The notes below the pieces were generated by a model, which worked only from the letters and a program-made list of their open reading frames with translations, was not told the DNA's origin and searched no databases. DNA of 21,837 nucleotides. Origin: JANWHV01 sp035534995. Lineage in GTDB: Bacteria; Chloroflexota; UBA5177; JANWHV01. Every line of letters begins with the position of its first letter. Within the stretch, counting starts at the first letter, position 1. Below, piece after piece: positions 15,146-21,837 of the stretch. The position numbers and the translations under genes were made by a program. The stretch lies in the NCBI GenBank assembly GCA_035534995.1, contig DATLQX010000257.1:1-21837 (forward strand), read 5' to 3'.

Positions 15146-16876
15146 ATGGCGGCCCAGGCCATGCCCAACCGTGCTTTTCCCTGGCGCGGATTCCTGATCG
15201 CCGGATTCGCCTACCTGGTTATGGCCATCGCCTATACCTGGCCCCTGGCCCTGCATCTCAACACGGGAATCCTGGACGAAACCGATGCCCCCGATGCCTA
15301 CGAACAAACCTGGGTGCTCGCCTGGGTGCAGCACGCCCTGGCGACCAACCCCACCCAACTGCTGAACGCCCCCATCTTCTCTCCCACTCAGGGCGTCCTG
15401 GGGTACCAGGACCACATGACCCCGCTGGCCGTGCTTCTCTATCCGGTGCAGTGGCTGACGGGGAATCCGCTGGTCGTCTATAACGTGGGTTTGATTCTTG
15501 CCTTCCCCTTCACCGCGCTCGCCATGATTCCCCTGGCCTGGCATCTCTGTGGCGATGGCCGCGCCGCCTTCCTCGCCGGGATCATCGTCGCCTTCTCACC
15601 CTACCGCGAACGCCATATCGTCCATCTCAACCAAAGCAGCGCCGAGGGCGTGCCCCTGATCCTCTGGACGTTTGAACGCGCGCGCCACGATGGGGGAGTT
15701 GGATGGTGGCTGGGATTGGCGGGGAGCCTCTTGCTCTGCAGCACCTTAAGCAACTACTATCTGGGTTATACCGTGTTGGCCCTGGGCGTGTATAGCCTGG
15801 TGTGTCTGATTCGCCGCCGGCCGCTGGTCGCCAGGAGAGCCTGGCGCGGAAGCTGGGCCTTCCTCCTCGGTTTGGTGCCCCTTGGGTTGGCGCTGCTCCC
15901 TTATGTGAGGGTGAAGGCCGCGGTGGGGGCCGAGCGACGCTTGCAGGATGTGGTCTATTTTTCCGCCGACCTGCGCGATTTTCTTCATACAGGGCCGGAG
16001 AGCCTCCTCTATGGCTGGAGTGACGGCCTGTGGCGGATTGCCCCGCTCGCGGTGGAGGTGTATGTCTTCCCTGGTTGGCTGGCGCTCGCCCTGGTAGGGC
16101 TCGCCGTGCGCCGGTCGCCGGCCGGCGCGGAACCCCCAGTGGTGGTGATGCGCGAGCGCGCCATCCTCTATGCTCAGACCGCCGTGGCCCTGGGCGTCCT
16201 GACCCTCGGACCCTACCTGCGCCTCTTTGGTTCCCTCACGCATCTGGCCCTGCCCTACCTGGCGGTCTACTTCTGGCTACCGGGGTTCAGCGGACTCCGC
16301 GACGTGAGCCGGGTGGACCAGGTGCTCACCGTGTTCCTGGCCGGGGCCGCCGCGATTGGAGCCGCCCGCCTCCTGGCCCGTCACCCGCGTCAAACCGCGT
16401 CCCGCGTTTTCGCCGCCCTGCTTGCCGTGCTGGTCCTGGAATACGCGGTGATCCAGAAGCCGCTCCTTCCGGTGGCCAGCGGTCACGCCATCCCCGCGGT
16501 CTACCGGTGGCTCGCCGCCCAGCCGGCTGGGGTCGTCCTGGAACTGCCGATCTGTGGCCTTCCCGGCCAGCCATGCCTGGAGGAGTCCACCTACATGTAC
16601 TATCAAACCTACCACTGGCACCCGTTGGTCAATGGCGGCGGCGGCTTCTTTCCGGCGGACTGGAATCAGCGGATCGGCCCCCTGCAAACCTTCCCCTCAC
16701 CGGCGGCTACCGCCATGATCCACCGCTTGCGGATCGCCTATATCATCGCGCACCCGGACTTCCCCCGGTACCGGGCAGCCGAAAGCTACTGTGCTTCCCT
16801 CCCTTGTCCGGGCTACACGCGCCTGCGGTTCGGCGGCGATATTGTCTTCGTGGTTCAGCCTCACTCAGGGTCATAA
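15146..16876 (+). CDS. Large polytopic membrane protein, GT-C glycosyltransferase-like
   Basis: 576 residues beginning 4 nt after the previous stop. The first helix (15-35) is followed by an extracytoplasmic loop with acidic residues (LDETDAPDAYEQTWVLAW, about 43-60) like the D-rich catalytic loop of GT-C proteins. FSP blocks, an IVAFSPYRERHIVHLN segment, and about eleven hydrophobic helices come next. The last 130 or so residues are soluble, with VYRWLAAQPAGVVLELP and a YQTYHWHPLVNGGGGF motif seen in uncharacterised bacterial membrane proteins of this architecture. The family has no assigned substrate. Alternative in-frame ATG at 15161. The stop codon overlaps the convergent minus-strand gene by 16 nt, leaving no room for a conventional terminator. 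Confidence 0.65.
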   Translation: MAAQAMPNRAFPWRGFLIAGFAYLVMAIAYTWPLALHLNTGILDETDAPDAYEQTWVLAWVQHALATNPTQLLNAPIFSPTQGVLGYQDHMTPLAVLLYPVQWLTGNPLVVYNVGLILAFPFTALAMIPLAWHLCGDGRAAFLAGIIVAFSPYRERHIVHLNQSSAEGVPLILWTFERARHDGGVGWWLGLAGSLLLCSTLSNYYLGYTVLALGVYSLVCLIRRRPLVARRAWRGSWAFLLGLVPLGLALLPYVRVKAAVGAERRLQDVVYFSADLRDFLHTGPESLLYGWSDGLWRIAPLAVEVYVFPGWLALALVGLAVRRSPAGAEPPVVVMRERAILYAQTAVALGVLTLGPYLRLFGSLTHLALPYLAVYFWLPGFSGLRDVSRVDQVLTVFLAGAAAIGAARLLARHPRQTASRVFAALLAVLVLEYAVIQKPLLPVASGHAIPAVYRWLAAQPAGVVLELPICGLPGQPCLEESTYMYYQTYHWHPLVNGGGGFFPADWNQRIGPLQTFPSPAATAMIHRLRIAYIIAHPDFPRYRAAESYCASLPCPGYTRLRFGGDIVFVVQPHSGS

Positions 16877-18078
16877 GCCGCCCCGACAACTGGCGGCGCC
16901 GACCACCACAAAACCGCCAGGGCCGCCAGCATGGCCGGCACGACAAAGTGCTGCCGGAACAGAAGCACGAGGTACGGAGAAACATACAGCCCGATCAGAG
17001 CGGCCCTCGCCCATGTCCTCCGATCTGGCCGGAGCAATCGGGCACGTTCTCCCAGCACGAACAGGGTCACGCAGGGTGGAATCAGCAGGACCAGATCGTA
17101 ACTATGGGCGAACGATGACCCAAGCATGGTCACCACGAGGAGGAGCGACCAGCCGATGACGAACCTTGGGGATGCCGGTCGCCACGGACCTCGCCAATAG
17201 CAGGCCAGGAGCCCTACCAATCCGAGGCTCAGGAGGTTCGCGACGGAGCTGGCGGCGACCGACCCTGGCCAGTGCTGCAAAAACAGACCGTGGAGGCCCG
17301 GCACATCGAGCTGAAGGGGGTTATTGGTCAGAGTCCAATCGGCCACCGAGCGCTGGACCTGAAAGTAGTCACCAAATGTCTGCCGGCCCACCAAAGGAAG
17401 CGACACCAGGACCGAGAGCACGCAAGCTCCGAGGTACCCTCCCACCGCGCGCCAGCGCCGCTTGTAGAGCAACAGGGGCAGGGTAAGGAAGGCCAACTGT
17501 GGCTTTACCAGAGTCACAGCCAGGGTAGCACCGGCCCAGCTTTCATGCCCTCGTTGCAACAAATACAGACTCAGGCTGAAGCTCAGGAGAATGAGCCCCG
17601 ACCAGTTACCGGTCAGCGGCGCCAGCAACACGCAGGGGGCCGAGACTAGAATCCACCACGCTCCCAGGACGAGGATCCTGCTCTCCGGCCGCCATGCCAG
17701 GGCTCTGGCCGAGAGCCACCCCGAGGCAAGCAGCATGCCGGCGGACAGGGCACCCCAAAGGATTCGCGACGGCATGTACGGGAGGACGGTGAAGAGACGC
17801 AGCAACAATAAGGTAGGGGGAGGGTTGAAGAAACCAGCGGCGACCGTATAGACCCGGCGCTGATCGCGCCACCGAGCCGCCGCATCGTAAAAGGTTTGCC
17901 AGTCGCTCCCATAGGCGCCCTTCCGGGTGTAGAAGGCCAGCAAGACGAAGAGCCCAGCCAGACCGGCCAGCACAAGCCCAGAGAATAAGCCGAGAGAGAG
18001 GGAGGGGCGCAAAGCTGGGCGCTCGATGCCGTCCGAGGGCCGCGTCGGTATCGAGGTGGAACCCTCGGTAACCGCCAT
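16861..18078 (-). CDS. GT87-like (DUF2029) polytopic membrane glycosyltransferase
   Basis: 405 residues on the minus strand. The ATG at 18078-18076 shares one base with the mnmG stop (TGATG), so it is translated as the second gene of an mnmG operon. After the first helix (28-50), GSDWQTFYDAAARW (57-70) carries D59 at the GT87 catalytic position, and FNPPPTLLLLRLF (84-96) matches the family's NPPP block. Further helices follow, with LTGNWSGLILL and VKPQLAFLTLPLLLYKRRW typical of the family. It is a distant paralogue of the gene at 12726. The polyprenyl-phosphate-linked sugar donor is inferred. Its 3' end overlaps the convergent gene by 16 nt. Confidence 0.8.
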   Translation of the reverse strand: MAVTEGSTSIPTRPSDGIERPALRPSLSLGLFSGLVLAGLAGLFVLLAFYTRKGAYGSDWQTFYDAAARWRDQRRVYTVAAGFFNPPPTLLLLRLFTVLPYMPSRILWGALSAGMLLASGWLSARALAWRPESRILVLGAWWILVSAPCVLLAPLTGNWSGLILLSFSLSLYLLQRGHESWAGATLAVTLVKPQLAFLTLPLLLYKRRWRAVGGYLGACVLSVLVSLPLVGRQTFGDYFQVQRSVADWTLTNNPLQLDVPGLHGLFLQHWPGSVAASSVANLLSLGLVGLLACYWRGPWRPASPRFVIGWSLLLVVTMLGSSFAHSYDLVLLIPPCVTLFVLGERARLLRPDRRTWARAALIGLYVSPYLVLLFRQHFVVPAMLAALAVLWWSAPPVVGAAYDPE

Positions 18079-20117
18079 CAACCGGCCGCGGACACGGGAT
18101 CGGGGGCGATCAGGTCATGTTCGTGCTGAACGTGCCAGCGGTGGAGCCAGACCATGAGCATGGCAATATCAGAAGGCGTGACTCCGGCAATCCGCGACGC
18201 CTGCCCGAGCGTGGCCGGCTTGAATCGAGCTAGCTTCTCCCGCGCCTCGGTCCTCAGGTTGGGCACCGCCGCGAGGTCGAGGGTCGCGGGCAGTTGAGCA
18301 TCCTCCATGCGGCGGGCCCGTGCCACCTGCCGTTCCTGTTGCTCAAGGTATCCCGAGTAGAGAATGCGCGTGTGGGCGGCGCAGGCCACGTCATCCGCAA
18401 GGGCCGCCAAGATGGGATCGCCGACCAAAGTCCGCACATCCTCATAGGTGATGCCGGGGCGGCGGAGCAACTCCTCGGCCGTGCTCGGGAGATCCCCCAG
18501 CGCCGCCGATCTCTGGTCCAAGCTACCCTCCCGATCGCGACGGAGTCGGGCGACGCTCAGACGCGCCAGGGCATCGCTCGTGGCGGCCAGGCGGGCCTGA
18601 ACGCGGGCATGGCGCTCGTCCTCCACTAGCCCAGCCTCGTGGCCAAGCGCGCTCAGGCGCTCATCCGCGTTGTCCTGGCGAAGAATGAGCCGGTATTCGG
18701 CCCGCGAGGTATGCATCCGATACGGCTCCTGATGGTCCTGTGAGACCAGATCATCGATCAGCACGCCGATATATGCCTGTTCGCGACCCAGGAGTATGGG
18801 CGCCTCGGACCAGGCGTGGCGAGCCGCGTTGATCCCGGCAATCAGGCCCTGAGCCGCCGCCTCCTCGTAACCGGAGGTTCCGTTAATCTGGCCGGCTCGG
18901 AACAAACCGCTTACCAGTTTGCATTCGAGACTGGCCGACGTCTGATGCGGGGGAACGTAGTCATATTCCACCGCGTAGCCGGCCCGTAGCATCTCGCAGG
19001 CGCGCAGGGCGGGAATACTGTGCAGCATGGCCAGTTGCACGTCCTCGGGCAGACTGGTGTTGGCTCCTTGTACATACACCTGATCGGTATGCCATCCTTC
19101 TGGTTCCAGGAAGAGCTGGTGACTCTCCTTGTGAGCGAAACGGACGATCTTATCCTCGATCGAAGGGCAGTAGCGCGGACCAACTCCCTGGATGGTACCG
19201 TTGAACATGGGAGCGCGGTGCAAATTCGCACGAATGATCCCATGGGTCTCCGCCGTGGTATGGACCAGCCGGCAGAGCAATTGCCGGCGCCATCGCGGGC
19301 CCTCGGGTGCCAAACTTGGCGCGCTCGGCCCACTGAGCGGATCAGACCAGAATCGGCCAATCGCCGCGGCCTCCCCGCCCCAGGCGGCGTGCGCCGCCTG
19401 CCGCGCCTGATCGCTAAAGAAAAACGGGGTCACGCTCCCCGGTTGGTCTCCGGCCAGGGAATAGTCGATCGAGCGCCCATCGATCCGGGGCGGCGTCCCG
19501 GTCTTATGCCGCCCGAGATCCAGGCCCAGCGCCATCAGCGCCCCGGAAAGCCCCAGAGCCGCCGCCTCGCCGATCCGTCCGCCGCTGGTCACTCGGTCGC
19601 CACAAATCAATTTGCCGTTGAGCGAGGTGCCGGTACAGAGCACGAGAGCCCGGCAGCGGACCTCCGCCCCGTCCAGGAGGGTGACGCCAGCCACCGCCGG
19701 TCCACCGGCGCGCGGCTCGGTCAGGATACGGTCGACCGTGCCCTGAGCGAGGTCAAGATTGGCTTGAGCCTCCAGCACCCCGCGCATCACCGCGTTATAG
19801 GCGAACTTATCGGACTGCACGCGGAGCGCCTGCACGGCGGGCCCCTTGCTCGTGTTCAGCATCCGGATCTGCACGCTGGTGCGGTCAGCGTTCCGCGCCA
19901 TCTCGCCGCCCAGAGCATCGATTTCCGCCACCAGGTGCCCCTTGGCCGGTCCGCCAATCGAAGGATTACAGGGCATCAGGGCCACGTTCTCCAGGTTCAG
20001 CGAAAGCAGCAGGGTACGCCGACCCATGCGGGCGGAGGCCAACGCCGCCTCGCAGCCCCCATGACCCGCCCCCACCACGAGAACCTCATAATCTGGGCAC
20101 GGCTGATTCACTCTCAC
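18078..20117 (-). CDS. mnmG: tRNA uridine-5-carboxymethylaminomethyl modification enzyme MnmG (GidA)
   Basis: 679 residues from GTG 20117; GTG at 20111 is equally possible and the frame extends further upstream without homology. With MnmE it installs cmnm5 on wobble U34 of tRNAs using FAD and methylene-THF. FAD-binding GAGHGG (16-21) follows a short N-terminus. Both catalytic Cys are present: C50 in MPCNPSIGGPAKGHL and the second in GVGPRYCPSIEDK. Also seen are LNTSKGPAVQALRVQSDK and the C-terminal GQINGTSGYEEAAAQGL block. It is longer than the E. coli protein (629 residues), mostly through an insert of about 40 residues before the LVHTTAETHGIIRANLHR segment. TACCAT directly precedes the GTG by 6 nt, suggesting a leaderless transcript. 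MnmE is not in the window. Confidence 0.96.
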   Translation of the reverse strand: MRVNQPCPDYEVLVVGAGHGGCEAALASARMGRRTLLLSLNLENVALMPCNPSIGGPAKGHLVAEIDALGGEMARNADRTSVQIRMLNTSKGPAVQALRVQSDKFAYNAVMRGVLEAQANLDLAQGTVDRILTEPRAGGPAVAGVTLLDGAEVRCRALVLCTGTSLNGKLICGDRVTSGGRIGEAAALGLSGALMALGLDLGRHKTGTPPRIDGRSIDYSLAGDQPGSVTPFFFSDQARQAAHAAWGGEAAAIGRFWSDPLSGPSAPSLAPEGPRWRRQLLCRLVHTTAETHGIIRANLHRAPMFNGTIQGVGPRYCPSIEDKIVRFAHKESHQLFLEPEGWHTDQVYVQGANTSLPEDVQLAMLHSIPALRACEMLRAGYAVEYDYVPPHQTSASLECKLVSGLFRAGQINGTSGYEEAAAQGLIAGINAARHAWSEAPILLGREQAYIGVLIDDLVSQDHQEPYRMHTSRAEYRLILRQDNADERLSALGHEAGLVEDERHARVQARLAATSDALARLSVARLRRDREGSLDQRSAALGDLPSTAEELLRRPGITYEDVRTLVGDPILAALADDVACAAHTRILYSGYLEQQERQVARARRMEDAQLPATLDLAAVPNLRTEAREKLARFKPATLGQASRIAGVTPSDIAMLMVWLHRWHVQHEHDLIAPDPVSAAG

Positions 20118-20132
20118 GAATCGATGGTAGCA
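20118..20132 (-). promoter_or_regulatory. Extended -10 box immediately upstream of mnmG
   Basis: Read on the minus strand, TGCTACCAT (20132 to 20124) is followed by six bases and the GTG start. This fits an extended -10 promoter giving a leaderless mRNA. The same nine bases form the -10 region of the divergent tRNA-Asp promoter. No clear -35 was found. Confidence 0.45.
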
Positions 20133-20265
20133 CACGCGGCCACCGTCCCGATATGTGCCATTCGGGCAGGGGAACCGGTCGCCCGCCCTCATTGCGGTTG
20201 GAGATGGGAGCGCGCCGCGACCAGCGGTGGAGGCGTCCCAGGAGGGGTGTCCCCGAGAATCGGCG

Positions 20266-20295
20266 TTGACAGCCAGGGAAAGGCTCTGCTACCAT
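20266..20295 (+). promoter_or_regulatory. Promoter of tRNA-Asp
   Basis: TTGACA at 20266-20271 is a perfect -35 consensus. After 18 nt comes TACCAT at 20290-20295, with TG in extended -10 position (TGCTACCAT). Transcription would start near 20302, five bases before the mature tRNA. Confidence 0.75.
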
Positions 20296-20306
20296 AGCTT
20301 GCATCC

Positions 20307-20380
20307 GGAGGCGTGGTGTAGCGGCCTAACATGCCTGCCTGTCACGCAGGAGATCGCGGGTTCGAATCCCGTCGCTTCCG
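20307..20380 (+). tRNA. tRNA-Asp(GTC)
   Basis: A full cloverleaf is visible. The acceptor GGAGGCG pairs with CGCTTCC (one G-T wobble) and G73 is the discriminator. The D stem is GTGT/ACAT. The anticodon stem is CCTGC/GCAGG with loop CTGTCAC giving anticodon GTC. The T arm is GCGGG-TTCGAAT-CCCGT. G73 is the known Asp identity base. CCA is not encoded: CTC follows. Its GTC anticodon makes it a substrate of the tgt product in this window. Confidence 0.95.
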
Positions 20381-20395
20381 CTCCCGTTTCAAGAG

Positions 20396-20430
20396 AAAGC
20401 CGGTCCCATTGTGGGCCGGCTTCTTCCTTG
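20396..20430 (+). terminator. Intrinsic terminator of tRNA-Asp
   Basis: AAGCCGG at 20397-20403 pairs with CCGGCTT at 20416-20422. The inner CCCA/TGGG closes on a TTG loop with one bulged T. TTCTTCCTTG follows. It lies 16 nt after the tRNA. Confidence 0.8.
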
Positions 20431-20673
20431 TATGGCGAAAATCCCCACATTGTGTTCTCAGTCGTATGCCCGAGCCTGGATCTACATGCCCGTGCCTAGA
20501 GCTACGCGGCTCGCAGACCATCATCGTTCGCTGAGACCATGGGTACGTGGTGAAAGCGAATAGCTACACCTTGTACCGCGCGGAGAAGCGCACTCAGGCA
20601 GTCTCGGTCCAGAAATGGTCGATGCCCCCTCTGCCCAACCGGGCGATTGTCGTCGCGGGACTCGGTCCAGTGG
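20431..20673. other. Gene-free stretch between the tRNA terminator and the metallophosphoesterase gene
   Basis: This 243-nt stretch holds no ORF with recognisable content; a 76-codon minus-strand frame overlaps it but has no family features. The only structure seen is a 20-bp imperfect tandem repeat at 20466-20505. No repeat of the tRNA 3' end that would mark an integration site was found. No terminator for the minus-strand gene was recognised. Confidence 0.5.
20466..20505. repeat. Two tandem 20-bp imperfect repeats
   Basis: ATGCCCGAGCCTGGATCTAC at 20466-20485 is followed directly by ATGCCCGTGCCTAGAGCTAC at 20486-20505, identical at 17 of 20 positions. Only two copies are present. Confidence 0.5.
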
Positions 20674-21741
20674 CTAGAACACCGGGTAGTCTCGAGGTGG
20701 ATCATCGGCATGTGTCTGCTTGATTGCTGCACACCTTTGTCCGACTGTTCTTACATACTCGTTTTTGCTCCTCGCCATCAATTTAAGCAACTCTTCGGAT
20801 ACAAGATCCCAATCGCGCTCGGCAAGTGTCTCAATTGCCGAAGCTGCTGATTCACGGGTATTCTTCTGATTGCTCTTTAGGCCGAGGACAAGGAGGTCGA
20901 TCACGATCGGTCGCGCCCGCGCGAGTCGTAGGAGCGCATTAATCGCCGGGGTGTACACATACCAGTTCTCGTCCTGCGTCGCAAGCGTATATAGTACCTC
21001 GATCGGCACCGCAGCAGGGTTGAGTGCAGCTAAGCTGTGGTAGCAGAGCACTGCTGAGATGCGCAGGCTCGAGTCATTCGACCGGGCCATGTTTATCAAT
21101 ACGTCCGGACCTACGATATCGGGCGTCCACAGCACCAACTCTTCAATGACGCGGGCAGCTTTCGCCCGTACTTTCTCGTCATCTGCCTGCAGGCAGCCAA
21201 TGACGAGGCGCGCAAACCGAGACTTGTAATCGCCCATTGTGAGAACGAGCGTTCGCACCAGCTCTTGCGCGGTCGTGGGAATCTCAGGCGTGACGCTGAC
21301 CAATAGCGCTCGTCCAACTGTGGTCCAATTGATCTGGGCATCATCCTCGATAGCCACTTGGCTGAGCGTTGCACCGGCATTCTTGATCTCTTGCTGCTCA
21401 CGCGCCGTAGGGTTACTGATCTGGCGACCGTGTGTCGATAGGGGTGCTGTGGCTATAGGCCAACGTCCATCATTGTCCGTCTTGCGATGGACAATGCGCG
21501 GTATCCATCCACCGCCATGCGCGTCATACTGGCGCAGCCACACCGTCCCCTGGCCCGTGCGAAGATTCAACTGAACGAAGTTGTAGCCATTCTGACGATC
21601 CGACCGGTCGTAGCATGCACCAGCAGCGATGTGCGTATGGCCATTCGCGTGGTGCACCCATTCCTCATGCTCGTGTCCATGGAGGTGAAAGTGGAAATCA
21701 CGTTCAATGGCGCGTGACAGTCGCGGTTCTTCCTGCTCCAC
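20674..21741 (-). CDS. C-terminal part of a metallophosphoesterase with HEAT-like repeats (N-terminal domain missing or frame-broken)
   Basis: 355 residues if read from GTG 21741. The first 70 residues are the end of a calcineurin-like phosphoesterase domain: LHGHEHEEW contains the GHxH metal-binding motif (22-25), followed by AAGACYDRSD and a strand ending QYDAHGGGWIP. A linker (75-160) leads to helical HEAT-like repeats from about 180 to 345, with units such as DEKVRAKAARVIEEL, DSSLRISAVLCYHSL and TRESAASAIETLAE. Homologous coding clearly continues upstream in frame (DVDLRVALIHHPDGWF, to about 21795). An in-frame TAG at 21805-21807 then blocks it, and no start codon lies between. The N-terminal catalytic half is thus lost, frameshifted or beyond the window. 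Base composition is less GC-rich than upstream genes. A sensor, signalling or defence role is only a guess from the fusion. Confidence 0.65.
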   Translation of the reverse strand: MEQEEPRLSRAIERDFHFHLHGHEHEEWVHHANGHTHIAAGACYDRSDRQNGYNFVQLNLRTGQGTVWLRQYDAHGGGWIPRIVHRKTDNDGRWPIATAPLSTHGRQISNPTAREQQEIKNAGATLSQVAIEDDAQINWTTVGRALLVSVTPEIPTTAQELVRTLVLTMGDYKSRFARLVIGCLQADDEKVRAKAARVIEELVLWTPDIVGPDVLINMARSNDSSLRISAVLCYHSLAALNPAAVPIEVLYTLATQDENWYVYTPAINALLRLARARPIVIDLLVLGLKSNQKNTRESAASAIETLAERDWDLVSEELLKLMARSKNEYVRTVGQRCAAIKQTHADDPPRDYPVF

Positions 21742-21837
21742 AAACCATCCATCCGGATGATGAATGAGCGCTACTCTGAGGTCGACGTCATCTAGTGGGT
21801 CACGCTACATTTGCGTTGCTTTTAACCTGGGAAAAGG

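Noticed and set aside
19020..20297. Plus-strand open frame of 425 codons opposite mnmG
   Set aside because: MnmG is certain on the other strand. The product is Arg/Gly/Pro-rich with no family signal, and the frame runs through the mnmG promoter.
20307..20673. tRNA-Asp as a proven integration site
   Set aside because: No direct repeat of the tRNA 3' end was found in the window and no integrase is visible, so only a compositional boundary is claimed.
20502..20732. Minus-strand 76-codon frame downstream of the metallophosphoesterase gene
   Set aside because: It overlaps that gene's end, has no RBS or motif support, and has a composition unlike a real protein.
1..21837. CRISPR array, insertion sequence or prophage genes
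   Set aside because: No regularly spaced repeats, transposase, integrase or phage structural motifs were seen in any frame.

Overview
The window is a GC-rich bacterial chromosomal segment. The best guess is Chloroflexota (a Thermomicrobia-like lineage). The clues are a bacterial NBR1-type FW domain in a secreted protein, TACCAT/TATACT-type -10 boxes lying against start codons (leaderless-looking genes), dense overlapping genes, and housekeeping genes such as uvrA and mnmG set among GT-C membrane glycosyltransferases. This assignment rests on recollection of family distributions and not on a search, so it is tentative.

Layout. (1) 1-3633, plus strand: the 3' part of a secreted repeat protein (FW domain, Pro/Thr linker, four beta repeats of about 100 residues), a type IV prepilin peptidase, and the queuosine enzyme tgt. 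They are packed with 10-11 nt gaps. (2) 3808-8969, plus strand: a compact four-gene operon. It encodes UDP-glucose 6-dehydrogenase, a short glycosidase-like protein whose TIM-barrel halves appear in swapped order, a protein combining a phosphoribosyltransferase-like and a kinase-like region, and a GT4 glycosyltransferase. It looks like a nucleotide-sugar or glycan pathway and is the most interesting system here. (3) 8970-9655: an intergenic stretch with several strong inverted repeats that could be a structured RNA leader, a 73-residue zinc-ribbon protein, and two further hairpins. (4) 9656-12607: uvrA, with a -10 box immediately before its ATG. (5) 12726-16876, plus strand: three multi-pass membrane proteins of GT-C type (GT87-like, PIG-V-like, and a large unclassified one). 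They converge on (6) 16861-20117, minus strand: a GT87-like protein and mnmG. (7) 20266-20430: a tRNA-Asp(GTC) with a consensus promoter and an intrinsic terminator. (8) 20431-21837: a less GC-rich, differently composed segment holding the C-terminal part of a metallophosphoesterase fused to HEAT-like repeats. Its reading frame is broken near the window edge.

How they fit together: the UDP-glucuronate-forming operon and the five glycosyltransferase-type genes suggest a strain investing in surface glycans or glycolipids. uvrA, tgt, mnmG and tRNA-Asp are core DNA-repair and tRNA-modification functions interleaved with them. The last 1.4 kb after the tRNA looks like accessory DNA.
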